From assembly GCF_001428845.1 (NCBI RefSeq), contig NZ_LMIU01000022.1, forward strand, positions 557,030 through 621,029: a stretch of 64,000 bases of DNA, given 5' to 3'. Origin of the DNA: Achromobacter sp. Root83 (GTDB taxonomy: Bacteria > Pseudomonadota > Gammaproteobacteria > Burkholderiales > Burkholderiaceae_B). This document shows, one piece after another, positions 57,030 through 64,000 of the stretch; the first letter of the stretch is position 1; every line of letters begins with the position of its first letter. Below the pieces are notes generated by a model. The model was not told the origin of the DNA. It was given only the letters and a program-made list of their open reading frames with translations, and ran no database searches. Both the position numbers and the translations under genes were made by a program.

Positions 57030-58496
57030 ATGTTCGCCGAAGCAGAAGCCGATCCCAGCCTGTCCAAAGAAGCCTTCAAGCCGCTGGAGGCGCGGCTGCG
57101 CGTGGCGCTGCTCGATGCGCAGTACCGGCGGCTCGGGCAGGCGGACAAGACGCTGCTGGTGGTCGTGGCGGGAATCGACGGCGCGGGCAAGGGCGCCGCC
57201 GTCAACCTGCTGAACGAATGGATGGATCCGCGCCACATCAAGACGCTGGCCTACGGTCCGCGTGAAGGCGAGGAGCTGGAACGTCCGGCGCTGTGGCGCT
57301 ACTGGAAGGATCTGCCGCCCAAGGGCAATACCGGCATCGTATTCGGCTCCTGGTATGCACCCCTGATACTCGAAACCCTGCGCAAAAAGCCGAATCAGGA
57401 CATCATCGAAGCGCAGTGCGCCGCGATCATGCGCTTTGAGGCGATGCTGGCCGCCGAAGGCGTGCAGATCATCAAGCTGTGGTTCCACCTGTCCGCCAAG
57501 GCGCAGAAGGCGCGCGCGCAGCGCCTGTTGGCCAGTCCCGAAACGGCGTGGCAAGTCAGCCCCGCCGATCTCAAGGTCCAGAAAAAGTACGACCGCATCT
57601 GTTCGGGGGGACGGCTCGTGTTGAAACACACGGACACCCCCCATGCGCCCTGGTTCGTGATCCCCAGCGCCGACGAGCAGATGCGCGCCGTGCGCACCGC
57701 CGAGGCGGTGCTCGCCGCGATGCGGCGGCGCGGCGTGCCGCGCATCGCGCCCGCGTTTCCGGCGCCTGCCGGCGCCACGCGCATCGTCAACCGCCTGGGT
57801 CAGTTGGACTACAGCGCCCAGGTCGACGAAGACGAGTACGAATCCGAACTGGGCCTGCTCCAAGGAAGGCTGGCACGCGCCGCGCGGTCCGCGAAATTCC
57901 GGGCACGCTCGCTGGTGCTGGTGTTCGAGGGCCAGGACGCCGCCGGCAAGGGTGGCGCCATCCGCCGCGTCACGCATGCGCTGGACGCCAGGCAGTTCGA
58001 CATCACGCCCGTGTCCGCGCCCAGCAGCGAAGAGTTGGCTCGGCCGTATCTGTGGCGCTTCTGGCGCGGCGTCCCACGCCACGGCCGTATCGCCATCTTC
58101 GACCGGTCCTGGTATGGCCGGGTGCTGGTCGAGCGCGTCGAGAAACTGACCCCGCCCGCGAAGTGGCGCCGGGCCTACGCCGAGATCAATGACTTCGAAG
58201 AGCAACTGGCCGCAAGCGGCGCGCTGGTGCTGAAATTCTGGCTGGCGATCACCGCGGACGTGCAGCTGGCGCGGTTCCGAGAGCGCGAAAAATCTCCGTT
58301 CAAGAATTTCAAGATCACCCCCGACGACTGGCGCAACCGTGACAAGTGGGATGCGTACGCCGCGGCAGCCAACGAAATGCTGGCCCGTACCGACACCGCT
58401 CATGCGCCGTGGCATCTGGTGTCCGCCAACGACAAGCGTTACGCTCGATTGCAAGTGCTGCGACACATCGTCGACGCCATGGAAGATCAACTCTGA
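57030..58496 (+). CDS. pap: Two-domain PPK2: polyphosphate:AMP phosphotransferase
   Basis: This 488-residue protein has two PPK2 domains, each with a P-loop: GIDGAGKGAAVNLLNEW (about 48-64) and EGQDAAGKGGAIRRVTHAL (about 300). The second domain also has the Walker B/lid block IAIFDRSWYGRVLVERVE. Two-domain PPK2 enzymes phosphorylate AMP to ADP with polyphosphate. The first domain lacks the FDRSWY block (it has FGSWYAPLI instead), consistent with a non-catalytic N-terminal half. Start MFAEAEADPS at 57030. Confidence 0.9.
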   Translation: MFAEAEADPSLSKEAFKPLEARLRVALLDAQYRRLGQADKTLLVVVAGIDGAGKGAAVNLLNEWMDPRHIKTLAYGPREGEELERPALWRYWKDLPPKGNTGIVFGSWYAPLILETLRKKPNQDIIEAQCAAIMRFEAMLAAEGVQIIKLWFHLSAKAQKARAQRLLASPETAWQVSPADLKVQKKYDRICSGGRLVLKHTDTPHAPWFVIPSADEQMRAVRTAEAVLAAMRRRGVPRIAPAFPAPAGATRIVNRLGQLDYSAQVDEDEYESELGLLQGRLARAARSAKFRARSLVLVFEGQDAAGKGGAIRRVTHALDARQFDITPVSAPSSEELARPYLWRFWRGVPRHGRIAIFDRSWYGRVLVERVEKLTPPAKWRRAYAEINDFEEQLAASGALVLKFWLAITADVQLARFREREKSPFKNFKITPDDWRNRDKWDAYAAAANEMLARTDTAHAPWHLVSANDKRYARLQVLRHIVDAMEDQL

Positions 58497-58522
58497 ACCC
58501 CGCCGCCAGGAGGCCTCGCGCC

Positions 58523-58972
58523 ATGAGTACCGCAGAAATCCGTCCCATCGTCGCCGCCGACTTCGACACGTGGCTGCCCCTGTGGAAGGGCTATCAGGAC
58601 TTTTACCGCGTCGACATCGACGCCGCCGTCACCCGCAACACCTGGGCGCGCTTCCTGGATCCCGCGGAACCCATGCATGCGGCCCTGGCCTATGAAAGCG
58701 GGCGCGCCGTCGGCATGGTGCACTGGATCTTCCACCGGTCCACCTGGACGGCCGGCGACTATTGCTACCTGCAGGATCTCTATGTGGACCCCGACACGCG
58801 CGGCACGGGCGCTGGCCGCAAACTGATCGAACACGTTTATGCCGAGGCCGCCGCCGCCAACTGCGCGCGCGTGTACTGGCTGACGCACGAAACCAACGCC
58901 ACCGCCATGCAACTGTACGATCGCATCGCCGACCGGTCGGGCTTCATCCAGTACCGCAAGGTGATGGCTTGA
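58523..58972 (+). CDS. GNAT-family N-acetyltransferase
   Basis: This 149-residue acetyltransferase has the acetyl-CoA binding pattern LQDLYVDPDTRGTGAGRKLIEHVYAEA (motif A, R-G-T-G-A-G) and the C-terminal beta strands CARVYWLTHETNATAMQLYD. The substrate is not evident; similar proteins modify spermidine, amino acids or antibiotics. CAGGAGG lies 12 bases before the start. Its stop overlaps the HIT gene start, so the two are translated together. Confidence 0.85.
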   Translation: MSTAEIRPIVAADFDTWLPLWKGYQDFYRVDIDAAVTRNTWARFLDPAEPMHAALAYESGRAVGMVHWIFHRSTWTAGDYCYLQDLYVDPDTRGTGAGRKLIEHVYAEAAAANCARVYWLTHETNATAMQLYDRIADRSGFIQYRKVMA

Positions 58973-59433
58973 GCACGCGCGATCCCAACTGTCCGCTGTG
59001 CCAGGAAGACGGCGGCGCGCTGCTGTGGCGCGGGCCGCACCTGCGCATCATCGAGGTCGACGACCCGGACTATCCGGGTTTCACGCGGGTGGTCTGGCAT
59101 GCCCACCTCGCCGAAATGACCAGCCTGTCGACCCACGGCCGGGACCTGCTCATGCGGGCCGTGTACGTGGTTGAAGAAGCGCAGCAATCGATCCTGTCGC
59201 CCGACAAGATCAACCTCGCTTCGCTGGGCAACATGGTGCCGCATCTGCACTGGCATGTGATCCCGCGCTGGCGCGGCGACCGCCATTTCCCGGATCCCAT
59301 CTGGGCGGCCCCGCGCGTCGCCGTCGGCCAGGAGCCCGAAGAATGGAAGGCGAGGCAGGCGCACATACAGGCGCTGCTGCCCCGCTACCGCAACCGCGTC
59401 ATCGAGGCGATGAACGCGCTGCTCTGGCACTGA
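58969..59433 (+). CDS. HIT-family hydrolase
   Basis: This 154-residue histidine-triad protein has the active site HLHWHVIPRW and an N-terminal CPLC-type pair (C in NCPLCQEDGG) that may bind zinc. HIT proteins hydrolyse nucleoside phosphoramidates or dinucleotides. The start is TTG at 58969, overlapping the GNAT stop (TTGA), with AAGGTGA (58959-58965) as ribosome-binding site. Longer in-frame versions run inside the GNAT gene. Confidence 0.87.
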   Translation: MSTRDPNCPLCQEDGGALLWRGPHLRIIEVDDPDYPGFTRVVWHAHLAEMTSLSTHGRDLLMRAVYVVEEAQQSILSPDKINLASLGNMVPHLHWHVIPRWRGDRHFPDPIWAAPRVAVGQEPEEWKARQAHIQALLPRYRNRVIEAMNALLWH

Positions 59434-59454
59434 GGCCCGAGCCCTGGTCCCGCG

Positions 59455-59499
59455 TCAGGCGGCGCGGGAAGGCCCCGGGTCAGGCAGCGCGTGAAGGCC
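59455..59499 (-). repeat. Duplicated 3' end of the glycosyltransferase gene
   Basis: A 20-base segment at 59480-59499, the coding end of the glycosyltransferase, recurs with two changes at 59455-59474. It restates the last codons and stop (GPSRAA-stop) with a period of 25 bases. Confidence 0.55.
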
Positions 59500-60637
59500 C
59501 GCGCCGCTCGCCCAGCCAGCGCACATAGACGCCCTCTACCAGGTCCGCGGTCCGTTCCGCGGAGAACAGGCCCTGGCCGCGGATCAGGGTGCGGCCCGCG
59601 TCGCCCATCCGGCGGCGCAGATCCGGATCGGCCAGCAGGCTTTCAAGCGCGGCCGCCAGCGCCTCCGGGTTCCGCGGAGGCACCAGCAAGCCCGTCACTC
59701 CCGCCTGCATGGTTTCCGGCACGCCGCCCACATCCGTGCCGATGACCGGCAGTCCCATAGCGGCGGCCTCGATGAAGGCCGTGCCCAGGGCTTCCCGATG
59801 CGTCGGCAACGCGAAAACATCGCACGCCGTCAACACGTTGCCGATGTCCTGCCGCCGGCCCATGAAATGCACGCGCGAACCCAGGCCCAGGCTGGCCACC
59901 TGCGACTGCAGGCGCGCGAACACCGGCATGCCCTCTCCCACCAGCACCAGATGCGCGCGCGGAAACGCCGCGGAAATGCGGTGGAAGGCGTCGATCAGGT
60001 CGCTGTGTCCTTTTTCCTCGCGCATGACGGCCACGCAGCCGACCACAAGCGCATCGGCCGGCAGGCCCAGCTCTTGCCGGACACAGGCCTGCTCGTTCAC
60101 CTGGGGCAGCACCACGGGCGAATGAATCGTGGCGATGGAACCGGGCTGCGCGCCACGCTCCAGCAATTGCTTGTACACATGGCGGCTGACCGCGATGACG
60201 CGATGCGCCAGCCAGGTGTAGGCATACAGGGAGTTGATCGGCTTTGCCAGGTGACGCGTGCGCACGATGAGCGGCGTGCGGGCAAGACGCGCCGCGATGG
60301 CGGCCCGCACGGTGTCGGAGCGGCTGTGCGTATTGACGACGTCGAAGCGCCCGCGCCGCAACACCCGCCGTACGAACACCACGCTACGGAAGAAATTGAG
60401 CGGCCCGTACATGGAGATGATGTGCACGGTGAAACCGGCCTCGCGCAAACGCTCAGCCAGCTCGGCACGCGGCTGGCACACGGCTTCCAGATGGTGCCCG
60501 CGCTCGCGCATGGCGACCATCTCCTTGAAGATGCAGAACTCCTGGCCGCCGTATGCCGTCGCGGCTTCGGTGTGCAGGATGCGCAAGCGCCCGCTGGTCC
60601 CGGCGGCGCTGGCTTGCGAGTCAACGGAACTCAACAT
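59480..60637 (-). CDS. GT-B glycosyltransferase (family 4 type)
   Basis: This 385-residue enzyme has the N-terminal Rossmann half RILHTEAATAYGGQEFCIFKEM, and the donor-binding half with HREALGTAFIEAAAMGLPVIGTDVGGVPE (the E-x7-E motif of family 4). It probably adds a sugar to LPS, capsule or another surface glycan, but no other polysaccharide gene is near. The ATG at 60637 is chosen; the frame is open to a TTG at 60715. No clear ribosome-binding site is seen for either. It stands alone between the HIT gene and nhaA. Confidence 0.85.
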   Translation of the reverse strand: MLSSVDSQASAAGTSGRLRILHTEAATAYGGQEFCIFKEMVAMRERGHHLEAVCQPRAELAERLREAGFTVHIISMYGPLNFFRSVVFVRRVLRRGRFDVVNTHSRSDTVRAAIAARLARTPLIVRTRHLAKPINSLYAYTWLAHRVIAVSRHVYKQLLERGAQPGSIATIHSPVVLPQVNEQACVRQELGLPADALVVGCVAVMREEKGHSDLIDAFHRISAAFPRAHLVLVGEGMPVFARLQSQVASLGLGSRVHFMGRRQDIGNVLTACDVFALPTHREALGTAFIEAAAMGLPVIGTDVGGVPETMQAGVTGLLVPPRNPEALAAALESLLADPDLRRRMGDAGRTLIRGQGLFSAERTADLVEGVYVRWLGERRGPSRAA

Positions 60638-60945
60638 GATCGGAGGAAATGGAGTGATGGCATGGCAGCAGGTCGCCAGACGGCCAGACTGAGGCCACTG
60701 ACGAATCAGGTTCAAAAAATGCCGACGGGTGAAACCGGGCGTAACTGGCTGGATATTGACTCATTACGGGCGGAATGCAACCGAAAAGCGCGCGGCCACT
60801 CGGGCCGCGGCAGCCTTGGAAATTCAAAGTCCATAAGACTTACCGAGAATTGACGAAAAATCGGTCGCAGTTAGCTGGAATAGAAGAGAATAGCCGCTAA
60901 TTCAGTTAGCATTCAGGTTTATTGCTCGGCAGCGTTCAGGATTCA
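60638..60945. other. 308-base divergent region before nhaA
   Basis: It lies between the divergent glycosyltransferase and nhaA. It is AT-richer than its surroundings, especially 60820-60925. CAGTTAGC occurs twice (60868-60875 and 60903-60910), 35 bases apart. TTGACG at 60850-60855 has no good -10 at the standard distance. Nothing else is recognised. Confidence 0.4.
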
Positions 60946-62181
60946 ATGAAGGACAATTCGGCCACCCCCATGACCCCGGCCCCCGCGAGGCCCACCTCTT
61001 TCCTGCAAGCGTTCTTACGATCGGAAGCCCTGGGCGGCTACGTGCTCATGCTGGCCGCGCTGGCCGCGCTGGTGGTCGCGAACACCTCGGCCGCGCCCAT
61101 GTACTTCGACGTCCTGAGCGCCAAGCTCGGCTTCCAGGCGGGGCCCGTCGTGCTCAAGGAAACCGTGCTGCACTGGATCAACGACGGCCTCATGGCGGTC
61201 TTCTTCCTGCTGGTGGGCCTGGAGATCAAACGCGAAGTGCTGGATGGCCAACTGCGCGGCGCCGCCCGCATCGTGCTGCCGGGCATCGCGGCGCTGGGCG
61301 GCATGGTGCTGCCGGCGGCCATCTACCTGCTGGTCAACCTGGGCAGCCCCGACACGTTGCGCGGCTGGGCCATTCCCGCCGCCACGGATATCGCCTTTGC
61401 CCTGGGCATCCTGGCGCTGCTGGGCAGCCGGGTGCCGACGTCGCTGAAGATCTTCCTGACGGCGCTGGCCATCCTGGACGACCTGGGCGCCATCGTCATC
61501 ATTGCGCTGTTTTATACGTCGGGCCTGAATGTGTTCGCGCTGGCCATGGCCGGCGCGCTGCTGCTGTGCCTGTTCTGCCTGAACCGCATGGGCGTTACGC
61601 GCCTGACACCGTACCTGCTGCTCGGCGCGGTGCTGTGGTATTTCGTCCTGAAGTCCGGCGTGCACGCCACGCTGGCCGGCGTGGCGCTGGCGCTGACGAT
61701 TCCGCTGCGCCCGCAGAACCAGGGAGGGCCCCACTCGCATTCGCCGTTGCATGCGCTGGAACACGCGTTGCACAAGCCGGTGGCGCTGCTGATCGTTCCG
61801 CTGTTCGGCTTTGCCAATGCGGGCGTGTCGTTCGCCGGCATGGGCCTGGCCAGTTTGGCGCAGCCGGTGCCGCTGGGGGTGGCGCTGGGACTTTTCCTGG
61901 GCAAACAGCTCGGGGTTTTCGGTTTTGCCTGGCTCGCCATCAAGACGGGCATCGCCAGCCTGCCCAGGCATGCGACCTTCACCCAGCTCTACGGCGTGGC
62001 GCTGTTGTGCGGGATCGGCTTCACCATGAGCCTCTTCATCGGCGCCCTCGCCTTCACCGACGCCGCGACCGTCGACGCCACCAAGATCGGCGTGCTGACG
62101 GGTTCGCTGGCCTCCGCCGTCGCCGGTTTCGTGCTGCTGCGCGCCGCCGGCGCCCCGGCGCGAGGGACGTGGCCGCGCTGA
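60946..62181 (+). CDS. nhaA: NhaA-family Na+/H+ antiporter
   Basis: This 411-residue membrane protein with about 12 segments has the essential Asp pair D178-D179 in [21 protein letters not shown] and the NhaA phrases [22 protein letters not shown] and [19 protein letters not shown]. It exports Na+ in exchange for H+. The ATG at 60946 has AGGA upstream; an earlier TTG (60922) is not needed. The N-terminal 24 residues are polar and Pro-rich. Confidence 0.95.
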   Translation: MKDNSATPMTPAPARPTSFLQAFLRSEALGGYVLMLAALAALVVANTSAAPMYFDVLSAKLGFQAGPVVLKETVLHWINDGLMAVFFLLVGLEIKREVLDGQLRGAARIVLPGIAALGGMVLPAAIYLLVNLGSPDTLRGWAIPAATDIAFALGILALLGSRVPTSLKIFLTALAILDDLGAIVIIALFYTSGLNVFALAMAGALLLCLFCLNRMGVTRLTPYLLLGAVLWYFVLKSGVHATLAGVALALTIPLRPQNQGGPHSHSPLHALEHALHKPVALLIVPLFGFANAGVSFAGMGLASLAQPVPLGVALGLFLGKQLGVFGFAWLAIKTGIASLPRHATFTQLYGVALLCGIGFTMSLFIGALAFTDAATVDATKIGVLTGSLASAVAGFVLLRAAGAPARGTWPR

Positions 62182-62238
62182 ACGGCGCCCCTGGGACGTT
62201 GCGGTAGACTGGCTGCAACGTTTTTCGCGGGAGGCGGC

Positions 62239-62628
62239 ATGAAATCTTCTGTTATCGCCGTGCAGCGCATCTACGAGGGCACCGGACCGGAAGGCCGCTA
62301 CCTGGCTCTGGTCGATCGCATGTGGCCGCGTGGCCTGCGCCGCGCCGACCTGGGACTGGACGAGTGGGCCCGAGACATCGCCCCCACCCCCGAACTCTGC
62401 AAATGGTTCAGCCATATCGACGAGCGCTGGGACGAGTTCCGCACCCGGTACCTGGCGGAACTCGCGACGCCCGAGCAGCAAGCGCGCATGGCGGCCCTGC
62501 TCGAGGCGGCCGGCACGCGCCCCCTGACCTTGCTGTACGGCGCGCGCAATACCGAGCACAACCAGGCCATCGTGCTGCGCGACGCCTTGCTGGACTACGC
62601 CCGCCACCACGGCAAACGCGCGGCCTGA
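62239..62628 (+). CDS. DUF488 family protein
   Basis: This 129-residue protein contains VDRMWPRGLRRADLGLDEWARDIAPTPELCKWF and TLLYGARNTEHNQAIVLRDAL, the pattern of the DUF488 family (YeaO-like). Function is unknown. A good ribosome-binding site (GGGAGG) precedes its ATG. It lies between nhaA and ung without clear operon ties. Confidence 0.88.
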   Translation: MKSSVIAVQRIYEGTGPEGRYLALVDRMWPRGLRRADLGLDEWARDIAPTPELCKWFSHIDERWDEFRTRYLAELATPEQQARMAALLEAAGTRPLTLLYGARNTEHNQAIVLRDALLDYARHHGKRAA

Positions 62629-62652
62629 AGCCGGTGCCGGGCGCGGGCCATG

Positions 62653-62661
62653 TGCCAAAAT
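62653..62661 (+). promoter_or_regulatory. Extended -10 of ung
   Basis: TGC-CAAAAT (62653-62661) lies six bases before the ung ATG (62668). The gap CGCGCC holds no ribosome-binding site, so the transcript should be leaderless. Confidence 0.45.
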
Positions 62662-62667
62662 CGCGCC

Positions 62668-63429
62668 ATGCCGATCGATAACCGCCTGACACCTCATGCC
62701 CTCGCCGCCCAGACGGCGCAACTGCCCGCCGCCTGGCAGGCCGCTTTCACATCGAAAACCGTGGCCGACGCGCTCGCCGCGGTCACGGCCCACGTGGAAA
62801 TGCGCCTGGCCGAAGGCGCGGTGGTGTATCCCGCCACGCCTTTCCGCGCGCTGCACGGCTTGGCGCCGTCGGATGTCCGGGTCGTGATCCTGGGTCAGGA
62901 CCCGTACCACGGCCCCGGGCAGGCCCAGGGCCTGGCTTTCTCCGTCCCGGACGACTGCAAGCGTCCGCCCAGCCTGCGCAATATCTTCAACGAGATCGCC
63001 CAGGAATATCCGGGCACGGACGTGCCGGATGGCAACGACCTGAGCCGTTGGGCCGATCGCGGCGTGCTGCTGCTGAACACCGCGCTGACGGTCGAGGACG
63101 GCCTGCCCGCGTCGCACGCCAAGCGCGGCTGGGAAACAGTGACGGATGCGCTGATCTCCCTGGTTGCCCGCGACCCCTCGCCCAAGGTATTCATGCTCTG
63201 GGGCGCCCATGCCCAGACCAAGCGTATGTTGCTGCCGGACGACAGTGGCCACCTGGTCCTGATGTCCAACCATCCGTCTCCGCTTTCCGCCCGCAGGCCC
63301 CCGGTGCCGTTTCTGGGCTGCGGACACTTCCGCGCCACGAACACATGGCTGGAAAACCAAGGGAAAAACCCTATTGATTGGGGGCTGGACAAAAAAATAA
63401 TTCCCATGCAGGGCGATTTCGGGTTATGA
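62668..63429 (+). CDS. ung: Uracil-DNA glycosylase
   Basis: This 253-residue family 1 UDG has the catalytic motif VVILGQDPYHGPGQAQGLAFSV and the minor-groove loop SNHPSPLSARR. It removes uracil from DNA. The ATG at 62668 (MPIDNRLTP) is preferred over an in-frame start six codons earlier because of the adjacent -10. The N-terminus (residues 1-25) is longer than in E. coli. Complete in sequence. Confidence 0.95.
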   Translation: MPIDNRLTPHALAAQTAQLPAAWQAAFTSKTVADALAAVTAHVEMRLAEGAVVYPATPFRALHGLAPSDVRVVILGQDPYHGPGQAQGLAFSVPDDCKRPPSLRNIFNEIAQEYPGTDVPDGNDLSRWADRGVLLLNTALTVEDGLPASHAKRGWETVTDALISLVARDPSPKVFMLWGAHAQTKRMLLPDDSGHLVLMSNHPSPLSARRPPVPFLGCGHFRATNTWLENQGKNPIDWGLDKKIIPMQGDFGL

Positions 63430-63708
63430 TCGCCGCACTGCACAAAACGAGTTCGGCATTTACCGCCTTGATTTAGCGGAATTTTTTGCAGCCTGCCGGG
63501 AAGTCTAAGCCCCGGCCCCATGCCGAACTATCATCGATTCCTGACCTCCTTTCCTTTCGCCCTGCGTTCCAGTCTGTACAAGAGAACGCGCCACGCGCAT
63601 GGTTGATTCGGTCGGCACGATGCTCCATCAACCGTCGCCTGGATCCGGCCGCCTAATCCCCTGGCCCGCCCAAGCACTGCGTCGCATTGATTGCGGCAAG
63701 GGAAAGTA

Positions 63709-64000
63709 ATGTCTTTCGAAAACCTGGGCCTCGCGCCTGCTCTGTTGTCGGCCGTTCAAGAAGCTGGCTTCAGCACCCCCACCCCCGTCCAAGCCGCTGC
63801 CATTCCGCAAGCGCTGGCCGGTCAAGATCTGATGGTGTCCTCGCAAACGGGCAGCGGCAAGACCGCCGCCTTCATGCTGCCGGCCCTGCACCGAATTGCC
63901 CAGATGCCCGCCAACAAGGGCGTCGGCGTGCAAGTGCTGGTGCTGACCCCGACCCGCGAACTGGCTCTGCAAGTCACCGAAGCCACCGCTACCTATGGCC
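63709..64000 (+). CDS. DEAD-box RNA helicase (5' part only)
   Basis: The first 97 codons are present. Visible are the Q motif [14 protein letters not shown], motif [18 protein letters not shown] and motif Ia [11 protein letters not shown], so this is a DEAD-box RNA helicase of the RhlE/CsdA group. AAGGGAAAG precedes the ATG. The 279-base gap after ung is long enough to contain a leader, as in cold-inducible helicase genes, but no specific element is recognised. The gene continues beyond the window. Confidence 0.9.
   Translation, partial: MSFENLGLAPALLSAVQEAGFSTPTPVQAAAIPQALAGQDLMVSSQTGSGKTAAFMLPALHRIAQMPANKGVGVQVLVLTPTRELALQVTEATATYG

Noticed and set aside
61015-63360. A 781-codon open frame antisense to nhaA, DUF488 and ung
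   Set aside because: Composition is typical of a shadow frame (rich in Gln, Arg, His), and the plus-strand genes all carry catalytic motifs.

Overview
The window reads as a chromosomal core segment of a high-GC betaproteobacterium of the order Burkholderiales, most likely family Alcaligenaceae (Achromobacter/Bordetella type). The evidence is the combination of ptsN with hprK, a rsmI/yraN/diaA/dolP block, a complete mreBCD-mrdA-rodA shape operon divergent from gatCAB, several Liv-type (HAAT) ABC transporters, and the codon bias. No rRNA, tRNA, prophage, insertion sequence or CRISPR array was seen. The species call is inference from gene content only.

Layout. 1-9.8 kb: end of the LPS-export genes (lptC partial, lptA, lptB), then hpf, ptsN and hprK, a MocR-type regulator, two c-type cytochromes on the minus strand, rapZ and rlpA. 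9.8-13.8 kb: ogt and rsmI (minus), then yraN, diaA, a two-BON lipoprotein and a TlpA-like thioredoxin (plus). 13.9-20 kb: orphan metQ, argB, a pyrimidine 5'-nucleotidase, slmA, a DASS anion transporter and an Ldh2-type dehydrogenase. 21.1-26.7 kb: mreB-mreC-mreD-mrdA-rodA (minus). 27-38 kb: gatCAB, a VapBC pair, pyrE, exonuclease III, gdhA, a PCuAC copper chaperone, argP with its divergent LysE exporter, and a second LysR gene. 38.4-43.2 kb: Liv-type transporter 1, whose LivM and LivG are one fused polypeptide. 44-46 kb: ohr, ohrR and a Crp/Fnr regulator. 46-54.7 kb: Liv-type transporter 2, bracketed by two acyl-CoA ligases. 54.8-57 kb: a sulfide/persulfide module (ArsR repressor, split YeeE/YedE, metallo-beta-lactamase dioxygenase). 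57-64 kb: a two-domain PPK2, GNAT, HIT, a glycosyltransferase, nhaA, DUF488, ung and the start of a DEAD-box helicase.

The most unusual signals are: (i) a large dispersed repeat with internal inverted symmetry, present twice (20.1-21.0 kb and 43.3-44.0 kb), each time between convergent genes; (ii) several genes (ptsN, rapZ, diaA, ohrR, ung) whose -10 element lies six or seven bases before the start codon, with no ribosome-binding site, predicting leaderless mRNAs; (iii) an import-plus-CoA-activation cluster of unknown substrate at 46-54.7 kb; (iv) strong hairpins directly after both Liv substrate-binding-protein genes; and (v) compact operators read from sequence for ohrR, the ArsR/dioxygenase pair and vapBC.

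How the genes work together. Much of the window is envelope biogenesis and shape (Lpt, RlpA, Mre/Mrd, BON lipoprotein, SlmA), nitrogen-PTS control (PtsN, HprK, RapZ), nitrogen and amino-acid traffic (ArgB, GdhA, ArgP/LysE, two HAAT transporters, MetQ), translation fidelity (GatCAB, RsmI, Hpf), and protection from peroxide, sulfide and DNA damage (Ohr, ArsR module, Ogt, Ung, exonuclease III). All positions and motifs were read by eye; no database search was run.
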